Of a stretch of DNA of 64,000 bases, positions 1-13,400 are shown in pieces. Each line of letters begins with the position of its first letter. Position 1 is the stretch's first letter. This DNA is from Hofstenia miamia (lineage: Eukaryota; Xenacoelomorpha; Acoela; Hofsteniidae): NCBI GenBank assembly GCA_900660155.1, contig CABFPE010000217.1, forward strand, positions 521,734 through 585,733, read 5' to 3'. Made by a program: the position numbers and the translations under genes. Below the pieces are notes generated by a model. That model was not told where the DNA came from and ran no database searches. It saw only the letters and a program-made list of their open reading frames with translations.

Positions 1-31
<31 letters not shown>
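1..31. repeat. (TA)n microsatellite
   Basis: Pure alternating TA run at the window edge; it probably continues outside the window. Confidence 0.95.
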
Positions 32-33
<2 letters not shown>

Positions 34-1337
34 TCAAGAAATAACATTGGTTTTAAATCCTAGGAGGAAATAATTAGTTCATTTTTCTCTTCAGTGTAGA
101 GAAACCTTTTCCTCTAAATTAATGTCTGTGTCGGTATATTATGAACATTTAAGAAATTAATATGAACTTTTAATTAAAATTAAGTTTATCAGCTTATTAT
201 CGTTAAGTTTATCAGCTTATTATCGTATCAATCAAGAAAAATCCACAAAGTGGAAGTCAGTGATCTTTAGCATGAACAACAATTTTTATTAGTCCCTTTG
301 TTCATATTTACATATATTAATCTGTTTATATTTGCACAGTTTATATTAATCTGTATATTCATAAATTCATATTTGTGTTTAATCTGTCACCCACTTTAAA
401 GAACATTTATCAATTTGGAAATCGATTTGGTAATCTAGGTTAACTCTACTGGCTGGGGGGGTTTGATAACTGTTCTTACCTACCCGTTCTAACAATTTTC
501 AGGTTCTTATTGTAATAAGGAAATCAATTTCTTCAAAACCACCTATTTTATAATATACACTAAATTTTTCAAATAAAATACTTTTTTGGATTTCAGCTCC
601 ACGACCCGCTACTCAAGATCAACGTATACTTCTGCTTAGATCGGCTCATAATAAATTTAAATGTGTATATAATGGGTGAAATCCTAATCGAGGATCATTG
701 ATTTATTGCAATTTTCTTAGAACAGTGTATTCGTTAAGCCATAGCTCTCTGAAGGTAATTATTTCACTTACAATTCCAGTTATTATCATAGCTGAATTTT
801 TATGTAATTTAAGCATACCAGCCTGATTTCCGGTAAAAAAATTATTTTACAAATTTTTTGGTAGCCATTTCTGAAAAATATGGTAAGCAATATTTCAAAT
901 AAACAAAATTTTTCAAATATAACACATTTTTGTATAAAAAACTTTTTAGAGCAACAATTAATCTGAGGCAGACTTCCTGAGTACCAAAAAGAATGTAGTT
1001 CAACAATTTATTCTACTGGGGTCACATGACTCAACTATGCATTTAAGGGTTAATTTCAAAGACAAAAAATTACTTCTAAACTTAATTTTCTATTCGGTTG
1101 ATCACCTATTAACTATATTTGTTAAAGTCTTAACTGAAAAAAAATTATTGCACAATTTAAATAAATTGATTTTAAGATATTAATTATTTAACATATAAAT
1201 GAATATATATTAAAAAGCACACAATTGAAAATTATAAGTCAATATTAATAAGGCATATCCTTCTCGAACTCTTTGTTTTGTTTGTACAAGAAGAAAATAA
1301 ATTTGGAATTTCACCCCATACTATATTATCTTAAAAT
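32..1337. other. AT-rich stretch without a recognisable gene
   Basis: I see no coding or RNA gene. The only structure is a perfect tandem duplication of a 23-bp unit at 181-226 (unit begins TAAGTTTATCAGC). The part nearest 1643 could be promoter or 5' untranslated region of the candidate exon, but no core promoter element stands out from the AT-rich background. Confidence 0.6.
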
Positions 1338-1642
1338 GTGAAAAGGAATTACGGCAATTTAGAATGTCATCGACAAATACCTGCAGTCGATATGTGTCTC
1401 TGTCAATTCGACAAAAGCATTACGTTTCAATTGAGTCCAAATTGGTTTCTTTACAAAGAGAAATACCCACCTGTTCACCAACACAAAAAGGCGTTTGTTT
1501 ACATAAAGGACAAATACAAAACCGTACAGACCAAATCGGCAGAAAAAACTAATATGTATTCTCAAATAACAAAACGGTTGATAAAGTTCCGAAAAAAACC
1601 GCAAGATAGCGTTATGCACGCTTTGCAAATAGTAATGAAAAA

Positions 1643-1869
1643 ATGAACAAGCTTGCGCTAGGTTCCACTAGAATTGTCACATGTTTGATGTATGTTTTCA
1701 TTGTTATTAATTGTGAACCCAGGGATGCAGTAATGGGGAAAGATGCACTAATAAGCAAGGCTGAAAAAGAGGCCTATTTCGAGGGACTTATAGATGGACT
1801 TAGTAAATCAGGACAAGATCCATATTATCATCCGGATTATAGTTTCCTTCGAAAAAACATGCCAGAACT
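1643..1869 (+). CDS. candidate first coding exon of a secreted protein (partial)
   Basis: The frame opens with ATG in an A-rich context (AAAAAATGAAC) and encodes 75 complete residues. Residues 1-24 look like a signal peptide: a basic start (MNK), a hydrophobic core (IVTCLMYVFIVI) and a small or polar end before EPRD. The rest is acidic and hydrophilic, with EAYFEGLIDGL, then QDPYYHPDYSFL and a basic RK near the end. It runs straight into a consensus splice donor: exon ...GAACT, intron GTAAGTACTT from 1870, leaving a phase-2 end; read unspliced, it stops one codon later. Base composition is visibly richer in G and C than the flanks. I do not recognise the family; a small secreted protein or a peptide precursor would fit, but I see no processed repeat or cysteine pattern proving this. 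No downstream exon was identified, so most of the window could be intron or intergenic. An overlapping upstream frame (1338-1646) has no coding hallmarks and may be 5' untranslated. Confidence 0.55.
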
Positions 1870-1879
1870 GTAAGTACTT
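1870..1879 (+). promoter_or_regulatory. splice donor site
   Basis: GTAAGTACTT directly follows the open frame and matches the metazoan donor consensus GTAAGT. It is the main reason for treating 1643-1869 as an exon, not a chance frame. Confidence 0.5.
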
Positions 1880-4212
1880 CTCTAATCTTATACATTAAAG
1901 CGTGACTTTACATTAAATAACGGCTTCTCTACATTTTGGAAATTTAGAACAGCTGTATCATGTTTTAAAAAACTATCAAGTTTTGTAATCCATTTTTTTC
2001 TTAAAGCTTCAAAAAACAAATAAGAACAAAAAAGTCTCTAATATTTTTTACAAGTATTTTAGCTTAAGACATTAGTAATGGAAGTTGCAATATTTTGGAA
2101 ATTTTTAATTTTCTAAACATTTTTAATTATGATAATTTATTCAAACATGGGGGAATTTTTTTAGTATATATTTTCTAATCAATTTATTTGTCATATAGAG
2201 CAAAGCAATATAAAGTTAATTTCTAGAATTGCACTTATATTAATTTCCTGGAAAACAATGCTAAATCCTCTAATATTTTCTAAAACTCTTGTATCAAAGT
2301 AAATTTAATTTGTATTGTAAACTCTTTGTATAATTTATTTGCAAAGTGTAGTCAGAAAGGCTGCTATACAACACTATGACCGATCTCTTAGTCAATTGCT
2401 AGCTACCATTCTGACTTTTATTGGTTTAGATAGACAGTTGCTTTAATGTTTGTAACCGCTTTCAAAAAAACTAGATCATTCCTTGTGGCGATTGTAAACA
2501 ACTTAACACCATTTAATCTGACAGAATTTGAGGTGTCACAGAATTTGTTTATTAATTCTAAGACTAGTTAACATACATTTAGTTCTACTAAAAAATTATG
2601 TGTTGAATAATTGAATTTAAATAACATTTTTCTATCTTATGAATTTTAATATTTAAATTGCTATAATTCTTCCTAAAAAAATGTTGAAGAAATTTTTTTA
2701 AATATTTATAAATTCATCTAAATCATCCTAAGGATGCGCAGTACAAATCAGGAAAAAATCTTCTATTATTAACATGCATATGTTAATTTAATTAGTTTAT
2801 ATGCTTTAGAAGTAGAAGTTGGTTAACGGTATATTTTAAATTGTTTTCGTTCGAATGCTCTTGTGCCGATATGATACTTAAAATTAAAGAAGTGCAATTT
2901 AATCTTATGCATGTGCGCTTTCCACATTTAAAAACCTCTAAACTGCTTGACTCACTTCTATCTGTATTTTACAGTGACACTAAGTCATTTATCCTAAAGT
3001 TTACAAGACATGTGTAGGCGCCAAACACATGTACCATGTGATAAATTGAATTTTATTCAAGTCAAAACATCAACAATATATTTTTTAAGCGTGAACAGGC
3101 ATTGTGTGACAACATCCCCCGTTTTGTTCTGTTCAATACATTTTAGAGAGTGAGTACAATTCATTTTGAAATGCAAACGTATACACTTGTCGAACAAACC
3201 GCATGTATCAGATTTTCATGTGAAACTATACTTGAATGTAACATTCATGTAAATTTCATGTGAACAATTTTCGTTACCGACAGCGAAAGACGTATTGCAT
3301 ATAGAGGCAGAAAATATTCGTGATGAATGAATTTACAATATCATGTCCAGGCGACATTTAATTTATTTTTATAAAAATGAAAAATACATTCATTAATTCA
3401 TTTATTACAGGAGAATAACGATATAGGAAATTTATGCTTGCCACTCAACTCTTTCTACGTCAACAAGTACCTGTCAAGCAGACGTGAACTAAAACTGTTT
3501 ATCTCTGACTGAATTTATAAGTTTACACAAGAGAATTAACGTGATCAGAAATTTCTGAAACCAACAATGACTAGACGTTATAATTGCAATTGAAACTTTC
3601 TGGTGATTTTCCCAAATTTTCAGCATCCTTATAATTTATTGCGCATTTGCTAAGCAATTTGAATTTAAATTAAATGCATTTTAAAATTCTGAAAATTAAA
3701 ATGCATTTATTTATATATATATATGTATATGCAACTTTAAATGTATTATTTTTTAAAGATTGAATTTGTAGTATTAGTAAGATAGTTAATTAGATCGACA
3801 CAACCACGAGGAATATTATATCCTTGGCAGAGTGCCCGCACACTTCACAAATCAATGCACACTACAAAATTGTTGCAATTAAGAAATGTAGTGAGCTTGG
3901 ATAAGGATATTATTTGCAAAAGAAGTTTTCTTTATTTTTAATAAAATAAAATACAATTACATAAAGTTGGTATTTTCCTGATTTATGTACAGAACTCATA
4001 TGAAATGTATAGTTATATTAAATTTATCAAATTAAAAATAAAAGAAGCTTACTTCTTCTAAGTTAATCATAAAATATTTACCCGAGAAAATAAAGTCTGC
4101 AGCAACGACATCACTCCCAAAGGATATCTAGCTCATTTTAATCACATTAACTAATTAATGTTTGTATTTTAAAGTAAATTTGTATGAAATGCAGTTCCAT
4201 CTTATTAGATAC

Positions 4213-4250
<38 letters not shown>

Positions 4251-7012
4251 TTATTCACTTAAAACTTTTAATGTTTCTTTTATTTAAAATCAAACCAAAA
4301 ACATTTTTTCAAACTAGAAAGAACAAATTTAAAAGACTTAGTTTATTTCATTTTTTGAATGACTAAGTTATAATAAAGGTTCATTCTTCAAAATATTACT
4401 AAAATATTTTTTGTTCCAAAAAACTAGTTTTTTTGTGAAACCAAATTAAATTTTACAGCCAAATATTTCTCTTAAGGAAAAAAGGCCCCTTTCTACAAAG
4501 GCTCTGTTTAAAAAATTTTTCTATCTTCATCCTAAGAAATCCTGTAAGTCTAACAGCCTCAAAAAATTAATATATTGAGTATCTTAATATTGACATGATT
4601 TTCAGAATAGCTGTTAAAATAGCAGGCTTGGCCGTAGTGCTGACTTATAATAGAAAACTTAGCCAATAAGCAATGTGCAACATGCAGGCATATTCAGTGA
4701 AATATAGCAGACAATGCATAGCAATAGTGTTTGAATTATTTTTTGAATTATGTAATAATTTTGCATTAATCTTGGATAATGCTTTTTATTAATGAACTTC
4801 CTTAGATAATTTTTTCTTTTATATATTTCAACTATAAGAAGTTAATTCAAATTCTTTCACTCATGTATTTTGGATTGAGAGAAATTTTTTAATAATTCAG
4901 AGGCTTTATATTCCTTAAGTTGTTGAAGAATTTTTAATAAGCAAATGAAAGTAAAATTTGTTTCAATATAAAACTATTCCAACGATTTTTCAAGGGGACA
5001 CCTATGTTTATAACGACCACTGACATTAATATAAAGCAGTCGAATGGAATGGTATTACAGCAACGTTCTATTTACCGTTTGTGGAAATTTTAAAAATTCC
5101 AAACAAAATTAAAAACATTTATTCTTGAATAGTTCTTAGTGAAATTTCAAGATATTATTTTAAACTTGTATTTGACACCAAAAATTGATATTAAGTTATA
5201 ATTTCAATAGTAAAATCAATATAATAAACTCATTAATTCTCGGAATCTGTTGAGAAACTTCCCAAAAACTTCAATAACGCGATTTACAACAACTAAATTA
5301 GCATTAATTTTATATGCATAATTAAAAATCGATTATAATTATGAAAGATAAATGAGTGCCACTCTTCGTTAACAAACTTTCATAAATTAAATAATAATAA
5401 AATGATATATGCTGTATAATATCGTTTTATGCAAATACATGTATTCAATTGTTAGAAGCCTCGAAAAACATCAGATTTCAAATTTCTTACTAAAACGATG
5501 GATATGTGTATTGAAAAATAGGTTTTATGAATAGTTGATTACATCAGCTAGACAAATATGAACTTTTTTGAGTTTAGGTATCTTAAAAAATACTTCAAAA
5601 ATTATTCTTTTGCTGGTTGCCTATCTGTGTGCCAAGAAGCAAAATATTCTATATTTATTAAAAATCTAAGTGTCCTTCACAACTTTCATCCATTATTAAA
5701 ATCCAAACAACTACTAAACTAGTTTTAAAAAAATTTTATCTGATATTTTGACCTACTAATGGTGAAGATTATGGTCTGGTCTGCAATTGAAATTTAGAAT
5801 TAAATTCTATTGTATTGTGCATATTATATACTGGTTTAATATTAGGGTGGCATGCAATTGTCATTAGTTCCACTTTCTCTTTTATGGACATAAGTTATAA
5901 ATATCGACCTAAAAGTCCAAAAAATTACACTACAATCATGAATGTTACTGAAATTTAATGAACACAAACATGTAAAATTAGACAAATACATAAAAATTTA
6001 TGCTATATTCGTTGCTTAATGTGATGCACAATAATCTTATTCTTAACCAACATATCACTATATATAAACAACTCAAGCAGTTCTCAAGCTATGATTATTA
6101 AAAAATTAGCTTGGGTTACACAGACTATTGCAAATCTTATTGGAACAGAGAGGTTTTCTATTACGTTCTGAAACACGTGTAAAAACCATATGAATGTACA
6201 TATAAATTTCAATATGGAATAAAATAAGTTTATTCTAAACTGAAATTATTAAGCAATATCAAAATATTGTTTTCATTCTTTTTTGAATTGCTGATTACTA
6301 ATTTGTATCGTAAACTTGGAGTGAATTTCCTGAAAATAGCAAACCAACAAAGAACCTTTATTTCCTTTATACCAACACGTCAATTTCCAAATGAAGTAAT
6401 TAACTATAATCTTGCCTAAAGCATTATAAGAAAATAAATATTTTGTACATGCAAATATTACAAGTCTCAGTGAAAACAAGACATATTTGCTTAGCTAAGG
6501 CTGCTTCAATTGAGCCCTACGAACAGCAACCTCTAGGACATGAATACATTACCCGATTAAATTTTTACTTTTATATAATTGGTTAACTGAATAGTGAATT
6601 CTATTGGAACTGAAAATGCTACCAACATTCGTCACATAACTCCCCTGTGATTTTTACATGAATCTCTGTTGTTATAAGTTGAAGTTGTTTTTCGCATTCA
6701 AGCGGAAGTATTGTTTTCGATTTTCAGTGATTTACATGTAGAATAGGGAGTTATGAATTATTACAAAAACATATACATTTCTACCAGGTTGTTAACCAAG
6801 AACAAGAGCATAGGAATAACTTGATGCCCCTCAGATATATTTCCAAGTAGGCCTACTTTGATGTTCTAATTAAATGCGAGTTGGGTTCTTGTATTTGGGT
6901 CGTAGATACTTTTTCTCCGTAGTAGCCAAGCTTAAGATAGATATTAGGGCACCTAGAGTGAAATTTAATACCCAGGATAATGAAAAGCGTTTGTTTGTTT
7001 GCTATAATAACA
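1880..7012. other. AT-rich stretch without a recognisable gene
   Basis: No frame with recognisable motifs and no transposon ends. It contains short (TA)n runs near 3713 and at 4216-4246. If 1643-1869 is a true first exon this is probably intron; otherwise intergenic. Confidence 0.6.
4216..4246. repeat. (TA)n microsatellite
   Basis: Uninterrupted TA dinucleotide run. Confidence 0.95.

Positions 7013-7083
<71 letters not shown>
7013..7083. repeat. (ATG)n trinucleotide microsatellite
   Basis: About 24 perfect ATG/GAT units. It reads as poly-Asp in one frame and poly-Met in another; neither frame has coding support on either side, so it is treated as a simple repeat. Confidence 0.95.
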
Positions 7084-10000
7084 AGGAAAGTACTTGAATA
7101 TTTTCTTCTCTGAATATTATGTAAATGCGATATGTGTCAGTACCCTAAATTATACACATCAGTTTCGTTGACTTATAACATTTCACAGGTGGCATCACAT
7201 ATACACAATCGCAGAAGATCAATGGGAAATTCTTTTTTGAATTTTAAGAATTTCTTCTTCGTCCCTGGCATTTTTTCAAAAAAATTACAAGAGTTAATTT
7301 TGTTAAAATGCCCGCGGCATTTTCGCTTTGTTTCCCATTTTTAATTGAACAATTTAAAATAAGTATGTTCACGTAAAGCTTTATGTTCTCGCGCAATTGA
7401 ATAAGCTATTTTTAGTATTAAATGTTAAGATGCTTAGAAAAAGCATTTAATTCTGCATAAAGCTTTCTGTTCGTAACACTCAGGTGATAATAATTAGAAT
7501 TTGCTTGTACTGTCATGCTAAAAATGATCAGTCCTGTTACTATTTCCTCTCATCAGGATTAACTGGTTATAGAAAAGTACATAATACTGTTGTTCGTCTG
7601 ACATAGCATTTCATCTTTTTGGTAGAGATATAATGAAACCAGGTGAAAAATGCTTTTCAAAAGTGCACTCAATGTTGGTGTGTACCATCAAAACCTTTAT
7701 CCATTTTTCATTTCTTCTAAAATGCAATTCCTAAAAATTCCATCTCTCCTTCCAAGGCCTTCTATAAACACGGCCCGGAACCTTGCAGCAGAGCATTAAA
7801 AGTTAGAGGCCATTACAAAATTAATATAAATTTGACCTATTTTATAAAGGCTAACTTGCAAATGCCCTAAAATACTAAATGTATGTATAAGCATATCTAG
7901 ATATGGAAACTTTCATGAAAGTTAATAGCTCTCCATAGTTTTCTTTTTAAGAAGTCTAACAACAAAAAAGTGAGAATCCCAAAACAAATGCTTTTTTTAC
8001 TATTTATGGTTTTGTGAACTCTATCTGATTTTCTGGATCCTGTTTTCAGTAATGAAAATTTCGCATTTAGAGCATTGCTTCAAGAAATACATCTATATTT
8101 TAAAAAAGGCAATTTTTAATGATTATTTTTTTTAAATACACTAAATTATGAATTTCACATCCCATCCATTCATCTGAAAACTAGCCCATGAAATTTCCTT
8201 CATTGATTACAAATCTACCTAATTGCACTAAGATAACAGTTTGAGATTCATCGCATGAAAGATCACTTCCTTGGAATTCTTTGTATTCAAGATAATTTCG
8301 CAATTTCATCATATGAGAATTCCAATTGAACCGAATGGATACATCCGTTGGCGTTGACGTAAGAAACGAACTAATCTACTAAATTTCTGCCGTTTCATAA
8401 TTCACTTAAGAGAAAATTGTTTCTATGGATTATTTTAATAAGTCTAGTTAGATTGTCCACACCTTCCAGCATCTTGTGCACCTTTACAAAACTAGCGAAA
8501 AGTGGCTTTCTTTACTTCATTTAAAATTAATCAAAATTGAAATATTGTTTAAATTGCAACACAGCTGGTGATAACTAAGGGGGATTCCATGCTATATTGA
8601 CGAATTCTATTTAAACGTATCTCCAGATTATTTCCAGCATGTTATCCCCTGGTCAATCACTTTTTCAAATACACTTCCATAAAGGATGAAACTATCCTAA
8701 AAATATCAAGCCAATCTTAATAACTTAAGAATCTTCAAAGCAAATTTTAAATCATTCAACTTACTTAACTATGGTAATTTTTTTTCTATTCTTGGCATAA
8801 ATTGCAAATGCAAAAAATATCAATTAGGGATTGCATATGTGTCAAGATTTAAAAGAATATACGTAATGAGAACTTTCTATTTTCTAACTTTAATTTAAGT
8901 TAAGTAACACTTTATGACGAAATTCATTGCCGTGATATCGAAGTAGTTCTTCCTACAAAACATTAGCCAATCATAATTTTTAATTTGCAATAAGTACCAT
9001 TGTAAAGATTCTACTTTACGTCACAACAAGTTTTATGGATCATAAAGCAAGATATTTTAAACGGTTGTTAGCACATGTTCTTTCTTCTTCGAGAAGTAGG
9101 TCATAAAATTTTTCTGATGATATGTAATAACATAACATGTTTCTGAAATTCGCTTAGTATGACATGTAACATCTTGCCGTATTACAAAATAAATTCATAG
9201 GAAAATCAATTGAACATATATTTTGCTGACATTTTCCTTGATCGACTGCCGTTTTATGAACATTTTTACAGTATTATTTGAGTATAGCAAGAGTGCTTTA
9301 AAAATATTAATTATTGTTAATTAATTACATGATTTTAAATTTACTTTTGTAAGTGAGCTTTTAATGAATATGAACTTTAGAGTAATTTCATTTTCGTTAA
9401 GTTGGGTGTAATGAATTTCGTGAGTTAAGTGGAATCACTCTATGGTTGTCGCCGCAGGAAAATATCAATTTATGTTGATTGTTATAGTTTTCGTCAACTC
9501 GAAAATTTGCAGTCGAATATTAATGGGGAAATACAAAATGATTAATTGTGTTAGTGACTTTATTTTCTATTAGCAATTATCTACTAAATACGCTTTTTAG
9601 GAAAAGTTGTGCCAATGAGAATGTTTTATATAAATGGTATGGGCTTTATCTGTATCCATATTTTCTTGGACTAATTAATCATTGAACAAAGCCGCATAAT
9701 GATGAAATTAGCCTGGCAGGCAGCGCTGAGCATTTTCGGGATTTTTAAAATAGTAATAGTCCGGGCAAAAATTAGCAATTTATGCTCACATTAAATTTGG
9801 TGATCAAGCAGAATTGTAGTTTTCTCAAACCAGGCTTAAGTCTTACGATTAAAAACAGGGCCGATCCATAAAAGTATGGTCCACTTACAACTCTGGGCAT
9901 ACAGTATATTTCGCTCAATTTTACATACTGCCGAGGTAAATTATGTCAAAATATCTGCATAAAGAGCTTTTCATGGCATTTATTGCAATAAATCATTATG

Positions 10001-10234
10001 TTTGTTTCTGTGTATATTAGGTAGGACAGACTTGCTGACTTTTGCTGCTATTTAACGGAGCCCATGGCATTTAAAATTTAAGCTGCTATTAATGTCAAAT
10101 ATGTTAACGTCAAACGTTAGACCCGGTTTTCTCTTAATCCCTTGTATGTATACATTTGTATGAAATACGATTATTGCTGTTGCGTTTTGAATATTTGCAT
10201 TGATTTTCAACAATTATGCAGATATACTTAAAAC
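7084..10234. other. AT-rich stretch without a recognisable gene
   Basis: I see no coding frame, RNA gene or repeat termini here. Confidence 0.6.
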
Positions 10235-10250
10235 TATATATATATATATA
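10235..10250. repeat. (TA)n microsatellite, left flank of the MITE
   Basis: TA run directly abutting the left inverted repeat. Confidence 0.9.
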
Positions 10251-10434
10251 TTCGCGGCCACTGGATTAGCATCACTTCAGCATTCATACAATAAACTGTA
10301 TACAAAATGAGGTTGATAATAGTTTAGTTTAGATATTTCTAATATCTGGTTGCAATTTATCTGCAATTATAATGAAGTGATTGCATAAATGAAAATCTAC
10401 TTTTAGTATTACGTGATGCTAATCCAGTGGCCGC

Positions 10435-10437
<3 letters not shown>
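10251..10437. mobile_element. short MITE with perfect 24-bp inverted ends inside a (TA)n tract
   Basis: The left end (10252-10275) begins TCGCGGCCACTGGATTAGCA; the right end (10413-10436) is its exact reverse complement over 24 bp. The element is about 187 bp, non-coding, and has (TA)n directly on both sides (10235-10250 and 10438-10477). This fits insertion at TA as for Tc1/mariner-type MITEs, but the target duplication cannot be measured inside a TA tract. The family is not recognised; the GC-rich ends contrast sharply with the surroundings. Confidence 0.85.

Positions 10438-10477
<40 letters not shown>
10438..10477. repeat. (TA)n microsatellite, right flank of the MITE
   Basis: TA run directly abutting the right inverted repeat. 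Confidence 0.95.
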
Positions 10478-10478
<1 letters not shown>

Positions 10479-13400
10479 TACTAATGTATATAGCAGTATA
10501 TTCAAGTATATAGATATGGGTTTACCAAAATTTTTAAACATATATATATATGGATAGTATGTAAATAAATTTATTTGAAGGTCATACTTTCAAGAATACT
10601 GACAAGTACTTTATAAATTTATTTCTTTCAGAATAAATTAATATTTCCTATCTTTTAAGTACTACATTATAATAAAGTTTTCAGCTCTGTTAGTTAACCA
10701 GTTAATGTTTGGCACAAAGCATTCTAGTACTTTTTATTCATTTGCAAAGAAAGTATCATATTCCTTAGTAATTATAATGGAAAGTGTACTTCACTTATAA
10801 AAATAGTCACCAAAAGCTATGAATTCCATGGGAATGTAAATCACTACTCTACACAAACCAAAGATGGTAAGTTAAAGAAAATATTGTTGACAGTTTCTTA
10901 TTCTCAACTTTTAATTACTTTTCCTATAAAATTAGCTTCCTCTATTGAACAATTGATAATTGTCTTCAAACCATTCGTAAAAATTGTAAAGTCATTTCAA
11001 ATATTTTGGAATTCTTATGCGTCAAACTAATTTCTAATAAAAAACAAATTTTTAATAAACTCTCGTTGGTAAGTTTGCTTCTACTACTTTTCCTAAAACT
11101 GGATTTTGTCGTTGACAAAACTTGAATTAATGCTGTAGACTCTATAAGCAGTTGTATTCCTAATATTTACTGATAAAGAATAGAAATAGAACTAATAACT
11201 TTAGTTAAGTCATTATTTTACACTAGAGTCAAACATTTCTCTCAACATATCACAATATTATGGAGATTTTTCAATTTTCTTACATTTTTGGTACAAAACG
11301 ATTAATAATTTTGGGATGGGGTTTAATATTTATTATATTAACTAACTTCGTATGTATCCAATACTAGTACAAGTGCATACCACTGTATTTCTTGAGAAGC
11401 AGTAAAATAATTTTTTTCTATAAATGCTTCTAAAAATTCAGAAGTAACTAACTTTGTAATTAATGGGTGTGAACTTTTTCTAATTAACTTGTTTATTACA
11501 AATTTCTATTTCGATTATTCTATTTACTTATATAATGATGTGTGTCGTCGGTCCATCATAAGTTGTTAGTAAAATACTCCCATAATCCTTAAAGCTATAT
11601 TTCTTACAGGAAATGAAATTCTATATATTTCTCTAGCAACCTGCCCTGTCACAAGATATTTCTAACATTTTTTAACAACTTTTAGCAGTTTGTCTAAATT
11701 TTATAAACTTCAAAATTTTTTTAGTTCCATTTCGTAATAGTTTCCTGATTTGACATTAATACTGCTTAGGCAACTGCGTAAATCTAGGGAAATTCATGAT
11801 TACTTTCTCAGTGCAAATTCAGCAAAATATAGTAATTTCACAATTTCTTTTATGAAGTTGGTTTAATGTTTTTGTTTTATGTTGCTTCACTTGTGAAAAT
11901 ACAAGTGTTGTTACAATATTGAACTAAATAACTACTTGGAATTAGCTGACAGCAACTATTGCATTGCTAATGTAAATGTTAATACTATAGAGTGCTAAAA
12001 GCGTTATTTATTTCCTTGATAAAAACATGAATGTGGGAATTGCAACCGTTTTCATATCCCTGCACACGTTTTCAAGAATTTTTTCTTAGGGATATGCCAA
12101 AATATATTCTTGAACATTTATTAGTTTAATTTACCAAATATGTTAAGATTTGTTTCTTTGTATAGTTTTATTTTGGAATACATGAAATATTTTGGCATTA
12201 GCAGTGCAATTAGTTAAAATTAAATTGTCATTTGAGGAGGTGTCATTTTCAAGGCTGAATATCGTACTTTGCCTTAATCCTATACGAGCTGAAGGAGGTG
12301 AGGGCTTTACTTAATGAAACCTTGTGAGACTTTTCCTAACTTTTGTTAGGGATCATAGCCCCCATCTACTCATTTTATTTGTTTTTCAACTTGAGGCATA
12401 GTCTTCTGTTTTTTGAAAACTTATTATTATTGTTTGTGAAAAAAATAAAATGTAGTAAGCAGGAAATTTATATTTTATAATTTAGGAATGAGTTCTAATT
12501 AATTTTAGCATTTCCTATCACGAAAACCAATATATAATTTACTTCAATATAATCCAAAATTCTTATGTATGACGTCATAGAAAATAATGATGTCATTACA
12601 TTTTTGAAAATGCTAAGTTGATAGAGCTTAAATGAAGAATAACTACAAAGTTTTGTTTTAACAGTATAGTCCACTTCAGAGAAGCCAAGAAAGGTCCAGG
12701 TTTACTAGGATTTGGCACTTCATGGAATTAGTTTCGTAAGAATTAGAGATGATTTGTATCAAGATTTTTAGCAGTTAGGCGCACTATAACTTTAGCCTTA
12801 GTCGCAGCAGTAACCATTAATCTCAATAGCTATAATTGTACAAAGCATAGGAAAATGTATTGTGGTTTGTGTATTAGAATTTCAAGATTTTTGCTTAATA
12901 CCTAATTTTTGTTATTGCACACACCTAAAGTATACTAGTACTAAAGCAAAGAATAGAATTTTGACGCCTTAGTTGGATTTCTTAGTCGTGGATACCATAT
13001 TTTAGCCACTTGGCTGTGGCATATGTTTAACAGGTCGTTGCCACGGGTATAGGCGCGGTTAAAAAGCGTAATCCCACATACGTAGTAAAAATTATGTCAA
13101 AAGTAATTTTATTCACTGTATTTGACTTCAACTACATTATAAATGGAATGATTTTATGTCCGGTGTACATTGACTGAGCAACAGTTTTATTGGAAAAAGT
13201 TAGCACACACTACCTCTACAAATAGACACAATTATATGAATGTAATTAATAAAATTTTAATCATTGCTATGTAATAAACGATTGCCCTCATTTGATATAT
13301 GCGTTTAATTGGACTAAGGTATTGTAAATGAGCGGTTTTGTTATATAATTAATTTTGCTTTGGTAAAGCTTCGATTCCCTTCTGGTTTGAATGGTTGGAA

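Noticed and set aside
181-226. Tandem 23-bp repeat as a CRISPR-like or regulatory array
   Set aside because: Only two directly adjacent units and no spacers; a simple local duplication.
6874-7171. Frames with long poly-Asp or poly-Met
   Set aside because: Created by the (ATG)n microsatellite at 7013-7083; flanking residues show no domain and no splice sites.
13360-13380. Box-B-like CTTCGATTCCC suggesting a tRNA
   Set aside because: No matching A box, acceptor stem or anticodon arm could be formed upstream.
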